Under the pieces are notes generated by a model. That model was not told the DNA's origin. It worked only from the letters and a program-made list of their open reading frames with translations, and did not search any database. From Clostridia bacterium (lineage in GTDB: Bacteria; Bacillota; Clostridia; RGIG6154): a stretch of DNA of 64,000 nt. Made by a program: the position numbers and the translations under genes. Of this stretch, positions 53,000 through 63,100 are shown piece by piece. Location: contig JAGAJK010000087.1 of NCBI GenBank assembly GCA_017626145.1, forward strand, positions 1 to 64,000, given 5' to 3'. Each line of letters starts with the position of its first letter. The first letter of the stretch is position 1.

Positions 53000-54532
53000 A
53001 TGAAAAAGTTTTTGGCAATTGTACTTGCAATGCTTATGGTACTTTCAGTATGTACAGCATGCAGTAAGTCAGGCGGCGACAACGGAGAAATAACACTTAC
53101 ATGGTATGTTCCGGGCGACAAGTATCCTGACACAGCTTTAGTAGTTGAAGAATTAAACAAGATTACAATGGAAAAAATCGGATGTAAAATCGACCTTCAG
53201 TTCATTGATACAGGTTCATTCCAGGAAAGAATGAATATGAATATGGCATCAAATTCTGATTATGACCTTACTTTTGTAGGCTACTTAAATCAGTTTGAAC
53301 CTGCAGCATCAAAGGGCGGACTTATGCAGCTTGATGAATTACTCAAGTTAGCACCGGGAATCACAGAAACAATTCCTGAATACATCAGAAATTCAGGCGT
53401 ATATATGGGCAAGACCTACGCTATTCCAAATATGCAGATTACAGCTTATGCACTCGCTGCAACAACACCAAAGGAATACGCTGATGCATTCAAGAAAGCA
53501 ACAGGTAAGGACGTTACAACTTTCACAAATTCATTACAGTATGAAGACTATATGGAATTTGTAAAGGCTAACTATCCGGGTGTTTACCCAATGAGAACAA
53601 GCTATGGTATGGGTTCATTCCGTAGCCAGGACGAAGGTTGGGATGCAAAAGATCCATTCTTCCGTACTCCTTTAAACGGTGGTTCTTTCTATCAGCTTTA
53701 TAAGGATTCAGAAAATAAGAAATTTAAAGTTATAAATGGTTTCAAAGAAGAAGAACTTACACACGCAAGAATGCGTGCAGATAAGCTTCACGAATATTTC
53801 AAAAAAGGCTGGATTCGTCAGGATATAGACTCAGTTCTTGATGAAGAAGCAGAACTGAAGCAGAAGAAATATGCTCTCTGGTATGGTACATATAAGCCCG
53901 GTATGGACGGTGAAGCATCGAACAGATACGGTTGGGAAACAGTTTCAACAAGAATTTCATCAGTATCAATCGGCTCAGCATCAGCTACAATGGTAGGTAT
54001 CGGTGCTAACTGTAAGCATCCTGAAGAAGCAATCAAGTTCATCGAATTAATGAACACAGATAAGGAAGCTTACAATTTAGTATGCTTCGGTATCGAAGGA
54101 AAGCATTATAACAAGGTTGGCGACGAAAGAATTGAATTAGTTGAAGGAAGCGGCTACAATCCAAATGCATCATGGAAATTCGGTAACCAGTTCAATGCAT
54201 ACCGTCTCCCGGGTCAGCCTGATGATGTTTGGGAACAGACAATTGAATTTAATAACTTAGGTTATGAAATGAGCAAGGTAAATCCCGATGTTACAACACT
54301 TGGATTTACCTTCAATCAGGAAGATATCAAGTCAACTGTAACAAAGGTTTCTGAAATTGATAACAAGTATATGGCTAAGAAGCACGGTTCAAAAGACCCT
54401 GCTACATATTGGGATCAGATGCTCGCAGAAGCAGATGCTGCAGGTAATCAGATTATTATCGATGAATACCAGAAGCAGCTCGATGCATTCTTTGAAGAAC
54501 ATCCTGAAAAGTTAGCCGAAATTGTTTGGTAA
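53000..54532 (+). CDS. Sugar-binding lipoprotein, DUF3502 type, paralogue 1
   Basis: The 510-residue extracytoplasmic solute-binding protein has a lipoprotein signal (LSVCTAC, Cys near 22), the mature domain from LTWYVPGDKYPDTA, and a C-terminal DUF3502-like segment (ITKVxE..YxxKxxGSKDPATYWD). It catches an oligosaccharide and passes it to the two permeases upstream. The ATG at 53000 follows GAGGAG. It is largely identical to paralogue 2, with clear divergence at about residues 150-260. Substrate unknown. Confidence 0.93.
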   Translation: MKKFLAIVLAMLMVLSVCTACSKSGGDNGEITLTWYVPGDKYPDTALVVEELNKITMEKIGCKIDLQFIDTGSFQERMNMNMASNSDYDLTFVGYLNQFEPAASKGGLMQLDELLKLAPGITETIPEYIRNSGVYMGKTYAIPNMQITAYALAATTPKEYADAFKKATGKDVTTFTNSLQYEDYMEFVKANYPGVYPMRTSYGMGSFRSQDEGWDAKDPFFRTPLNGGSFYQLYKDSENKKFKVINGFKEEELTHARMRADKLHEYFKKGWIRQDIDSVLDEEAELKQKKYALWYGTYKPGMDGEASNRYGWETVSTRISSVSIGSASATMVGIGANCKHPEEAIKFIELMNTDKEAYNLVCFGIEGKHYNKVGDERIELVEGSGYNPNASWKFGNQFNAYRLPGQPDDVWEQTIEFNNLGYEMSKVNPDVTTLGFTFNQEDIKSTVTKVSEIDNKYMAKKHGSKDPATYWDQMLAEADAAGNQIIIDEYQKQLDAFFEEHPEKLAEIVW

Positions 54533-54551
54533 TTTAAGTTAAAATAGCTCT

Positions 54552-54576
54552 GCCTTGTCGCTTAAAGCGACAAGGC
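54552..54576 (+). other. Intercistronic hairpin H2
   Basis: GCCTTGTCGC (54552-54561) pairs with GCGACAAGGC (54567-54576). Same base as H1 with inner TCGC/GCGA instead of CCA/TGG. No T-run. Confidence 0.85.
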
Positions 54577-54618
54577 AAGAGTTGCCTTTATAAAAACAAA
54601 TTATCAGGAGGATAAAAA

Positions 54619-56154
54619 ATGAAAAAGTTTTTGGCGATTGTACTTGCAATGCTTATGGTACTTTCAGTATGTACAGCATGTAACAAATCAGGCAATGACG
54701 ACGGAACTGTTACACTTACATGGTATGTTCCCGGTGACAAGTATCCTGACACAGCTTTAATAGTTGAAGAATTAAACAAAATTACAATGGAAAAGATCGG
54801 ATGTAAAATCGACCTCCAGTTTATTGATAGCGGTTCATTCCAGGAAAGAATGAATATGAATATGGCATCAAATTCTGATTACGACCTTACATTCGTTGGT
54901 TACTTAAACACTTTTGAAGGCGCAGCATCAAAGGGCGGACTTATGCAGCTTGATGAATTACTCAAGTTAGCTCCCGGAATCACAGAAACTATTCCTGAAT
55001 ACATCAGAAATTCAGGTGTATATATGGGTAAAACCTATGCAATTCCAAATATGCAGATTACTGCATATGCACTTGCAGCTCAGTCACCTAAGGAATATAC
55101 AGATGCATTTAAAGAAGCAACAGGACAGGATGTTGCAACATTTACAAATTCATTGCAGTATGAACCATACCTTGAATTTGTAAAAGCTAACTATCCTGAT
55201 GTATTCCCATTCCAGACTGCATACGGTACAGGTTCATTCCGTAGCCAGGATGAAGGTATGGATGCAAAGGATCCATTCTTCCGTACACCTATCTACGGCG
55301 GTGCAAGCAGCTATCAGCTCTATAAGGATTCTGAAAATAAGTGCTTCAAGATTATTAACGGTCTTAAGCATGAGGAACTTTCAAATACCAAAGCACGTGC
55401 TGAAAAGCTTCACGAATACTACAAAAAAGGCTGGATTCGTCAGGACGTAGATTCAGTACTTGATGATACAGCAGAAAAGAAACAGAAGAGATATGCTCTT
55501 TGGTTTGGTACATATAAGCCCGGTATGGATGGAGAAAACTTCGCTACATACGGCTGGGAAACAGTTTCAACAAGAGTTTCATCAGTATCAATCGGTTCAG
55601 CATCAGCTACAATGGTAGGTATCGGTGCTAACTGTAAGCATCCTGAAGAAGCAATCAAGTTCATCGAATTAATGAATACAGATAAAGAAGCGTATAACTT
55701 AGTATGCTTCGGTATTGAAGGTAAGCACTACAAAAAGGTTGGCGATGAAAGAATTGAATTATTCGAAAACAGCACATATAAGCCAAATGCTTCATGGAAG
55801 TTCGGTAATCAGTTCAACGCATACCGTCTCCCCGGTCAGCCTGACAATGTTTGGGAGGAAACAATCGAATTCAATAACTTAGGTTATGAAATGAGTAAGG
55901 TAAATCCTGATGTTACAACACTTGGCTTCACATTTAATAAGGAAGATATCAAGTCAACAGTAACAAAGGTTACAGAAGTTGGAAATAAATATAAGTGTAA
56001 ATCTACAGGCTCAAAAGACCCTGACACATATTGGGATAAGATGATTGCTGAAATGGATGCAGCAGGTAACCAGATTATTATCGACGAATACCAGAAACAG
56101 CTTGATGCATTCTTTGCAGAATATCCTGAAAAGCTTGAAGATATAGTATGGTAA
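54619..56154 (+). CDS. Sugar-binding lipoprotein, DUF3502 type, paralogue 2
   Basis: The 511-residue protein shares the signal peptide and most of the mature sequence with paralogue 1. Differences cluster in the middle (YEPYLEFVKANYPDVFPFQTAYG and the IYGGASSYQLYKDSENKCF segment), where the sugar site is expected, so ligand range may differ. AGGAGG is 7 nt before the ATG. Divergence by substitution with intact frame shows a maintained duplicate. Confidence 0.93.
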   Translation: MKKFLAIVLAMLMVLSVCTACNKSGNDDGTVTLTWYVPGDKYPDTALIVEELNKITMEKIGCKIDLQFIDSGSFQERMNMNMASNSDYDLTFVGYLNTFEGAASKGGLMQLDELLKLAPGITETIPEYIRNSGVYMGKTYAIPNMQITAYALAAQSPKEYTDAFKEATGQDVATFTNSLQYEPYLEFVKANYPDVFPFQTAYGTGSFRSQDEGMDAKDPFFRTPIYGGASSYQLYKDSENKCFKIINGLKHEELSNTKARAEKLHEYYKKGWIRQDVDSVLDDTAEKKQKRYALWFGTYKPGMDGENFATYGWETVSTRVSSVSIGSASATMVGIGANCKHPEEAIKFIELMNTDKEAYNLVCFGIEGKHYKKVGDERIELFENSTYKPNASWKFGNQFNAYRLPGQPDNVWEETIEFNNLGYEMSKVNPDVTTLGFTFNKEDIKSTVTKVTEVGNKYKCKSTGSKDPDTYWDKMIAEMDAAGNQIIIDEYQKQLDAFFAEYPEKLEDIVW

Positions 56155-56183
56155 AAACAGAACTATAAATTTTTAATACACAT

Positions 56184-56212
56184 TGCCTTGCCGCACTTAG
56201 TGCGGTAAGGCA
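56184..56212 (+). other. Intercistronic hairpin H3
   Basis: TGCCTTGCCGCA (56184-56195) pairs with TGCGGTAAGGCA (56201-56212) with one G-U pair. Inner stem CCGCA/TGCGG is again compensated relative to the other copies. Confidence 0.85.
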
Positions 56213-56352
56213 TAAGCGGTATATAAAATCCTTTTTAATGCCATTAAAAAATTGCTGTAAACACAGCAAAAGGCTTTAAATAAACAACATTAAAATTTAA
56301 AAAGGGGAATTTTTGCATTAAAGATGCAAAGAAAGAAATCGGAGGGAAAAAC

Positions 56353-57873
56353 ATGAAAAAATTTTTATCAATCGTTTTAGCCACATTGATGATACTTTCG
56401 GTATGTACAGCTTGTGGCGGAAATGCTGGCAAGGGTGACGGATCTGTAACACTTACATGGTACGTTCCCGGTGACAAGTATCCTGACACAGCACTTGTTT
56501 CAGAAGAACTCAGCAAAATTACAATGGAAAAAATCGGATGCAAAATTGATATTCAGTTTATCGATGAAGGTTCATTCCAGGAAAGAATGAATATGAATAT
56601 GGCATCAAGTGCTGATTACGACTTAGCATTCGTTGGATATTTAAATACATTCCAGCAGGCAGCATCAAAGGGCGGCCTTATGGAACTTGATGAGCTTTTA
56701 AAGTCAACTCCTGCACTTGTTGAAGCAATTCCTGAATATATTATGAATTCAGGTATTTATCAGGGAAAAATGTATGCAATCCCTAATATGCAGATTACAG
56801 CTTCAGCAACAGCTGCAGTAGTACCTAAGGATTATGCAGATGAATTTGGTCTTGATTTTTCTAAAATCAACGACACATTTGACTATGAACCATATTTAGA
56901 ATGGATTAAAGCAAACAAACCTGATGTATTCCCATTCAGAACTAACTGGGGTGTATCATCATTCAGAAGCACAGACGAACAGACTCCTGCAGGTGGCGAT
57001 TTCTTTAACTTCACGAACAATGGTGAACAGCTTTATTCAGCAGTTAAAGATAGTGAAAATAAGAAGTTTACTGCCGTATTCGGTTATGAAGAAGGCGTAG
57101 GTAATACAAGAGTTAAGGCTGATAAGCTTCACGAATATTATAAAAAAGGTTGGATTCGTCAGGATGTAGACTCAGTTCTTGATGATACAGCAGAACATAA
57201 GCAGAAGAGATTCGGTATCTGGTTCAGCACATATAAGCCGGGTATGGACGGTGAATCACGTAACAGCTTAGGCTATGAAACAGTTTCAACAAGAATTTCA
57301 CCTGTTTCACTTGGTTCAGCAGCAGCAACAATGATTGGTATCGGTAAGGATTGTAAGCATCCACAGGAAGCTATCAAGTTTATCGAATTAATAAATACAG
57401 ATAAAGAAGCTTACAACTTAGTATGCTTCGGTATCGAAGGTAAGCATTATAAGAAGGTTGGCGAAAACAGAATTGAATTGATTCCTAACAGCGGATACAA
57501 TCCAAACGCATCATGGAAATTCGGTAATCAGTTCAACGCATATTTTATGCCGGGTCAGTCTGACACTGTTTGGGAAGAAACAAAAGAGCTTAATGACCTT
57601 GGTTATCAGCAGAGCTTAGAAAACCCAAACCTTTCAACATTCGGCTTTACCTTTGTTCAGGATGATATCAAGACATCAATCACAAAGGTTACAGAAGTTA
57701 AGAACAAGTATAACTGCTTGAGAACAGGTTCAAAGGATCCCGCAACATATTGGGATAAGATGGTTAAGGAAATGTACGATTCAGGTCTCCAGGTTATCAT
57801 CGATGAATACCAGAAACAGATGGACGAATTCCTTGCCGCAAATCCTGACGTAATCGACCAGATTAAATGGTAA
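56353..57873 (+). CDS. Sugar-binding lipoprotein, DUF3502 type, paralogue 3
   Basis: The 506-residue protein is the most divergent of the three, sharing the framework but differing in 90-270 (YQGKMYAIPNMQITAS.. and the FFNFTNNGEQL region). Signal LSVCTACGG carries the lipid cysteine. Preceded by GGAGGG. It is the third tandem solute-binding gene after a single permease pair. Confidence 0.93.
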   Translation: MKKFLSIVLATLMILSVCTACGGNAGKGDGSVTLTWYVPGDKYPDTALVSEELSKITMEKIGCKIDIQFIDEGSFQERMNMNMASSADYDLAFVGYLNTFQQAASKGGLMELDELLKSTPALVEAIPEYIMNSGIYQGKMYAIPNMQITASATAAVVPKDYADEFGLDFSKINDTFDYEPYLEWIKANKPDVFPFRTNWGVSSFRSTDEQTPAGGDFFNFTNNGEQLYSAVKDSENKKFTAVFGYEEGVGNTRVKADKLHEYYKKGWIRQDVDSVLDDTAEHKQKRFGIWFSTYKPGMDGESRNSLGYETVSTRISPVSLGSAAATMIGIGKDCKHPQEAIKFIELINTDKEAYNLVCFGIEGKHYKKVGENRIELIPNSGYNPNASWKFGNQFNAYFMPGQSDTVWEETKELNDLGYQQSLENPNLSTFGFTFVQDDIKTSITKVTEVKNKYNCLRTGSKDPATYWDKMVKEMYDSGLQVIIDEYQKQMDEFLAANPDVIDQIKW

Positions 57874-57910
57874 ATTTAACGTAATCTGATTTTAAATCAG
57901 CAAATAACCT

Positions 57911-57938
57911 TGCCTTGTCACCTTTTGGTGACAAGGCA
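57911..57938 (+). other. Intercistronic hairpin H4
   Basis: TGCCTTGTCACC (57911-57922) pairs perfectly with GGTGACAAGGCA (57927-57938) around TTTT. No T-run follows, so it is not an ordinary terminator. Confidence 0.88.
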
Positions 57939-58084
57939 CGAGTGGTTTCTAAAAGGGATCAAAAAACTTATAAAATATTGCAACATAGGCCGCAAAAGGC
58001 TTTATATAAAGGATTTTAAGAGATGTAAAAATATCGTTTTCCGGGGGAAAAACGATGAAATCTTTCAAAACGGAGGTAAAAAAT

Positions 58085-60112
58085 ATGAAAAACAAAATTT
58101 TTGCTGTCATTTTAACAGTTTGTATGTTATTTTCAACAATAAGTATGACAGCACTGGCAAACGATGCAGAAGAAGTTGAAATTCTTGCGGAAGAAGCAGT
58201 TGTTGAAGAAATCGAACTTGCTTCAGACGAAGAAATCGACCTTCAGGCATCAACAGTTACAGCACAGCTTTCGGGTTCAGATATTGATGGAGCAACAAAT
58301 GTAGCACTTTCAATTAAACTTGTTGTTACATTCCCGACAGCATTACCCGCAAATACAGATGTAAGCGGAATTACTTTAACAGGCGGAACACAGGATGTTG
58401 AACTTCAAATCGAAGGAACATCAAAAACAGCAGCATTTTCAAATGTAAAAATAACAACACCTGTTCTTGAAACAGCAACAACCTACACTTTAAACGTTCC
58501 TGCACTGGGTTCAAATGCAGAAGCAAGCTTCTCATTCACAACAGTTCCATATGGTTATATTGCATATGAAGATTATAATGACAGATTTAACGCATATGCT
58601 ACGTCAAAGCAGAACGGAACACAAGATGCTTCAACAGGACACCTTGTTGATACAAATTCAGATGGTAAAAAAGATTCTTTAAAGATTGGCGGCGGTAACT
58701 TTAATACTTTGTATTTCCCAACACTTATTCCTCTTGCAACTACTGATGAAACTATTATTGAAGTAAGAGCTATGTATTCTAAAGGTGGCGGTGGTGGTTC
58801 ATTTTATCAGCAGGACGGAACATTTAATGGTACAGGTGACTCAAATAACTACGGACTTATTGGTATCGGTGGAAACAATCTTGGTAATAATCAGGGTCAT
58901 GTAGGTGTGCTCCGAGATGGTAGCGGCAATTTGTCTTATGGTAAAGGCGAACCTAACCTTACCTTTGATACAGGCTACAAAATTTATGCAAACACATGGT
59001 ACACATTCAGAATTATGCTTGACCCACAAGGCGGTAGCTTCAGACTCTATGTTTTTGACGATGCAGGAAATGCATACGTAGGTCCTTCACAGGATACAAG
59101 ATGGGGCAACGCTTGGTCTGTTAACAATTTCAGAGCGATATATGGTGGTTATAACTGGTATGTTCAGCAAACAACAGATTATATCCATATGTGGAGAAAC
59201 GGCGCATTTAAGGACATCACAGCAACCTACGGTAAGAACTTAAACCTTGCTGATGCAGTTGGCGTTCCGGGTTCGATTTTTGTAACAACACTTAAGTTTG
59301 AGAACGATGTTACACTTCAGGAGCTTTCAGCTTTAAGAATCAACAACGGTGCAACACTTTCACCTTCACTTGTTGATTCAAAGACAGTAGCGTTAACAAT
59401 TTCAAACCTTGCGTACAACAAGAACTACATTTTAGACATTCCACAGTTCGGAAACAACAAAGCTAAAACATTTGCATTCACAACAGAATCAGCTCCTGTT
59501 CCACTTGAATCCGGTGACTATGCGTTCACACTTGCAGACGGAACAGCAGTAACAGAGCTCAGTGCAGTAAGAGCAGATTCAACTATTGAATATGTAGTAG
59601 ATGCTGACCTTTTAACAGCAACACCCGATGCATATAAGAACGTAATATTTGAAGATGCTTTAGGTAACACAGTTGAAGCAGAATGTTCATTAGGTGCAAA
59701 CGGAAAATACGTTGCATATCCTAAAAAAGGTCTTGCTTACGGCACAACTTATACATTCAAGTGGCCTACAGCACAGAAGGACGAAAATGGTAAAACAAGA
59801 TATAAACTATTTACCTTCACAACTGAAGCTGCTCCTTTCTCAGCAACTGCTGACCCTATAGTGATTTCTGGTTCAAGTGTAACAGCATCAGCTTCAATTA
59901 CAGATAATACAGGACTTAACAACAAGATTAAAGCGATGCTCGTTGTATACGATGGAGAAGGAAAAATCGCTAAAGTAACTGCTCAGGATATGACACTTGC
60001 TGCAGGAGTAAACTCAATCAACCTTACAGCAACAGCACCGGCGGCAGCAAGAGCTAAGCTCTATATTTGGGGCGGATTTAACGGTATGAGCAATATTATT
60101 CTGGCTCAGTAA
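58085..60112 (+). CDS. Secreted Ig-like/lectin-like surface protein
   Basis: The 675-residue protein has a signal peptide (1-24), an acidic linker rich in Glu (25-55), a bacterial Ig-like (Big_5/SbsA-like) domain at about 56-150, a concanavalin/LamG-like domain at about 155-370, a second Ig-like domain at about 375-470 and more beta-rich modules to the end. No cell-wall anchor is seen. ATG at 58085 follows GGAGG. Its position after the solute-binding genes suggests glycan capture outside the cell. It is not an identified enzyme. Confidence 0.8.
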   Translation: MKNKIFAVILTVCMLFSTISMTALANDAEEVEILAEEAVVEEIELASDEEIDLQASTVTAQLSGSDIDGATNVALSIKLVVTFPTALPANTDVSGITLTGGTQDVELQIEGTSKTAAFSNVKITTPVLETATTYTLNVPALGSNAEASFSFTTVPYGYIAYEDYNDRFNAYATSKQNGTQDASTGHLVDTNSDGKKDSLKIGGGNFNTLYFPTLIPLATTDETIIEVRAMYSKGGGGGSFYQQDGTFNGTGDSNNYGLIGIGGNNLGNNQGHVGVLRDGSGNLSYGKGEPNLTFDTGYKIYANTWYTFRIMLDPQGGSFRLYVFDDAGNAYVGPSQDTRWGNAWSVNNFRAIYGGYNWYVQQTTDYIHMWRNGAFKDITATYGKNLNLADAVGVPGSIFVTTLKFENDVTLQELSALRINNGATLSPSLVDSKTVALTISNLAYNKNYILDIPQFGNNKAKTFAFTTESAPVPLESGDYAFTLADGTAVTELSAVRADSTIEYVVDADLLTATPDAYKNVIFEDALGNTVEAECSLGANGKYVAYPKKGLAYGTTYTFKWPTAQKDENGKTRYKLFTFTTEAAPFSATADPIVISGSSVTASASITDNTGLNNKIKAMLVVYDGEGKIAKVTAQDMTLAAGVNSINLTATAPAAARAKLYIWGGFNGMSNIILAQ

Positions 60113-60159
60113 TAAAAATAATTAGTTTAAATAATACAACTTTGGAAAGGGTGAAATAA

Positions 60160-63100
60160 ATGAAAAAAAGCGTATTACATAGGGTATTGGTTTTAGTGCT
60201 TACTCTTAGTATGGTTCTTGGTTCATTTAGTGCCTTTGCTCAGGAAGAGACTGAAGCTGTTACTGACGAAACTACAGAGGAAGTTACAAACCAGTCAGCT
60301 TCAGACCCATATGCATCAGTTCTTGATAAGAACGTAAAAGCTCTTATTCAGGATGCAGTTGTTGTATATGATGGCTTCTATGAAGCAATTGCAGACGGTC
60401 ACAGAGTTGATTTGGCAGAAGGCAATTACGATATAGTTGCAGAGCATAATGGTTCAAACGATATGTTTGTCCCCGTTGATTTTGCTAAAAAGTACATTGC
60501 ATCAAATGCTGATGAAGCTGAGACAACAATGAATAAATATGGTTTAACCTATGTTTCTGTTGCCCAGGCAGCAGAACTTGGCGGTTACACAGTGTATAAA
60601 GCAGACTGCATAATGCTCCTTTCAAAGGACGACAGTCTTGGTAATTTATTTGATAAAAACTATCAGAATGTTGAAAAGCTTTTTGGTATCTTCATTCAGC
60701 CGGGCGGAGAATCACTTAGCTTTGGTAACATTAAAAAGCCACTCGGCACATTTAAAGAAGCAAGAGCGGTAATAAAGAGAATTGCAAATGAAATCGGCTG
60801 TCTTGACGGCGAAATCATTGCATATTTCAGAGAAGGCAGATATCCTGTAACTGCAACAGAAGACTTCTTGGCTGCAGACAGCGGTAGAGAAGACTGTACA
60901 ATCGTTTTCAAAGGCTATCCCGGAGAAGATGCAATTTTTGACGGTGGTCTTACAGTTATGGGTTCAGAGTTTTCACCTGTAACAGAAAAGGCAATTTTAA
61001 ACAGAATTCCTGCTTCTGCAAGAAAAATGGTTAAGGTTGTTGACTTAACAGATCGTGGCTATGTGGCAACAGACGGTACAACCGACCCTGAAGCAAGTAA
61101 AATTTTCTACAACGGTGAATTAATGACACTTTCACGTTGGCCAAACTTCACATACGAAAAAACCGGGGAAATTCTCCGTAACGGTGCGGAAGCACAGCCC
61201 GGTATCAAGTTCAGAACAACTGCAACAAAAGAACAGATTGCAGCATGGTCAAAAGCAAAAGACCCATGGTTCTGGGGTATGTGGAAATGGGAATGGGCAC
61301 CATCAAAGCATCCTATCCATGAATTTGATTTGGAAGAACAGGCTATCGGTTCTAACGATGAATGGGGTACATACGTTCCTGTTATTACGAACAGAAACTA
61401 CTATGTATACAATATGATAGAAGAAATCGATGCCGAGAACGAATACTTTATTGACAGACATACAAAGCAGTTATATCTTATTCCTTATCAGGCACATGTA
61501 AAGGACGGACGTTGGGAAAACGAAGATAAGATTCAGATTCCTACACTTACAAGTGCAATGTTCCAGTTCTCAAATGTAAAACATATAAAGTTTGAAAACT
61601 TAAATATGGAAAACTCGCTTGGTACAATGGTAAACATCTTGGCAGGTTCTGAACATATTACAATTTTAGGCTGCGATATTTCAAATTCTTCAGGTACAGG
61701 TATTTCTTCAGCTTATAAAACCTACAATGTAACCATTCAGAGCTCTGATATTCACGGTACAAATCACGGTGTAGAATTAAACGGCGGCGATAAGCAGAAT
61801 CTTATTATGGCTAATCATTTAATTGATAACTGCCGTATTTTCTCAACAACATCAACAGCCTTTCAAGTATCCGGCTTAAGTTGCGGAATTACAGCAACAC
61901 ATAATGAATTCTTTGATGCATTCCATCAGGTAGTATCATTATGCGGTGCACATGTGACATTCCAGTATAATGAAGTTTACGATGCCTTAAAAGGACATCA
62001 GGCTGACGCCGGCTTTATCTATCAGGGTCGTGTTTCCCACGCTGTTGATAACGTAATTTCAGATAACTATTTCCATGCAGACGGCTTCCAGGGTATGTCA
62101 TTTATCTATCAGGACGACCATCTCCCGGGCTACACAATGGAAAGAAACATTTTCTACAAGTGCGGACGTGGTATGTTTGACCACGGTGGTGAAAGACAGA
62201 TATTTAACAACAATATCGGTATTTACTCCTTCGAACCTAACAAAGCACTTGGTTACTTCCAGCAGTCATCACTTTATAAGTGGGACCCTGAAACAAAGGT
62301 AGTTATCCAGTCATCTTCAGGTTGGCCGGATAGACTTAAAGAGCTTGATGTTTACACAGATAAGTGGGTTGAAACATACCCTGAGGTTGCACGTCTTTAC
62401 AGACGAGGCTACTGCGAATTCCCGATGTATTCAGAGGGTGTAAGAAACGTTCAGCTCTTTGACCCCACAAAGGTTGATGCAAACAAGCTTCCTGACGTTA
62501 TTGGCGTTTCATCAAGGGTTCCCGAAGGAACAGTACACGTTGAAAACAACTACGGTACTTTGAATCCTGAAGATATCGGTTTCGTTGACCTTGAAAACCG
62601 TAACTTCAACTTAAAGGAAGATGCTAAAATCTACGAGCTTGTTCCGGGCTTTGAACCTTTAAGATTCGATGAAATGGGTACATACATTGATGAATACAGA
62701 GAATCTCATACACAGATTGAAACCTTTGACCTTATCTATCCCGGTAACGGCGAAACAAATATTGAAGCAAGAGAAATCACATTCAGATGGGCAAGACCAC
62801 AGGAATCAAGAAAGTATCGTTTCCAGCTTGCAACAGATAGTGAATTCAAGTACATTATCCGTGAAGCTGAAGTTCTTGGTAACAGCTACACAGTAAAGAA
62901 TCTCCGTTACGGTAATCAGCAGTATTACTGGAGAGTTTACGCAATCGACCAGGATCAGAAGCATATTGCAGAAGGCACAGAAGTAAGATGTGCTCCCGAA
63001 TATTATTCATTCCAGACATTGGAAAATGAAACACTTAACTTTACAGTAGCAGAAGAAACTCTCGAAAAGGCAGAAGCAGAATTTGTGACAGTTGAAGAAG

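Noticed and set aside
52859-57938. CRISPR-like spaced repeats
   Set aside because: Only four short hairpins separated by whole genes of about 1.5 kb; no array structure and no cas genes.
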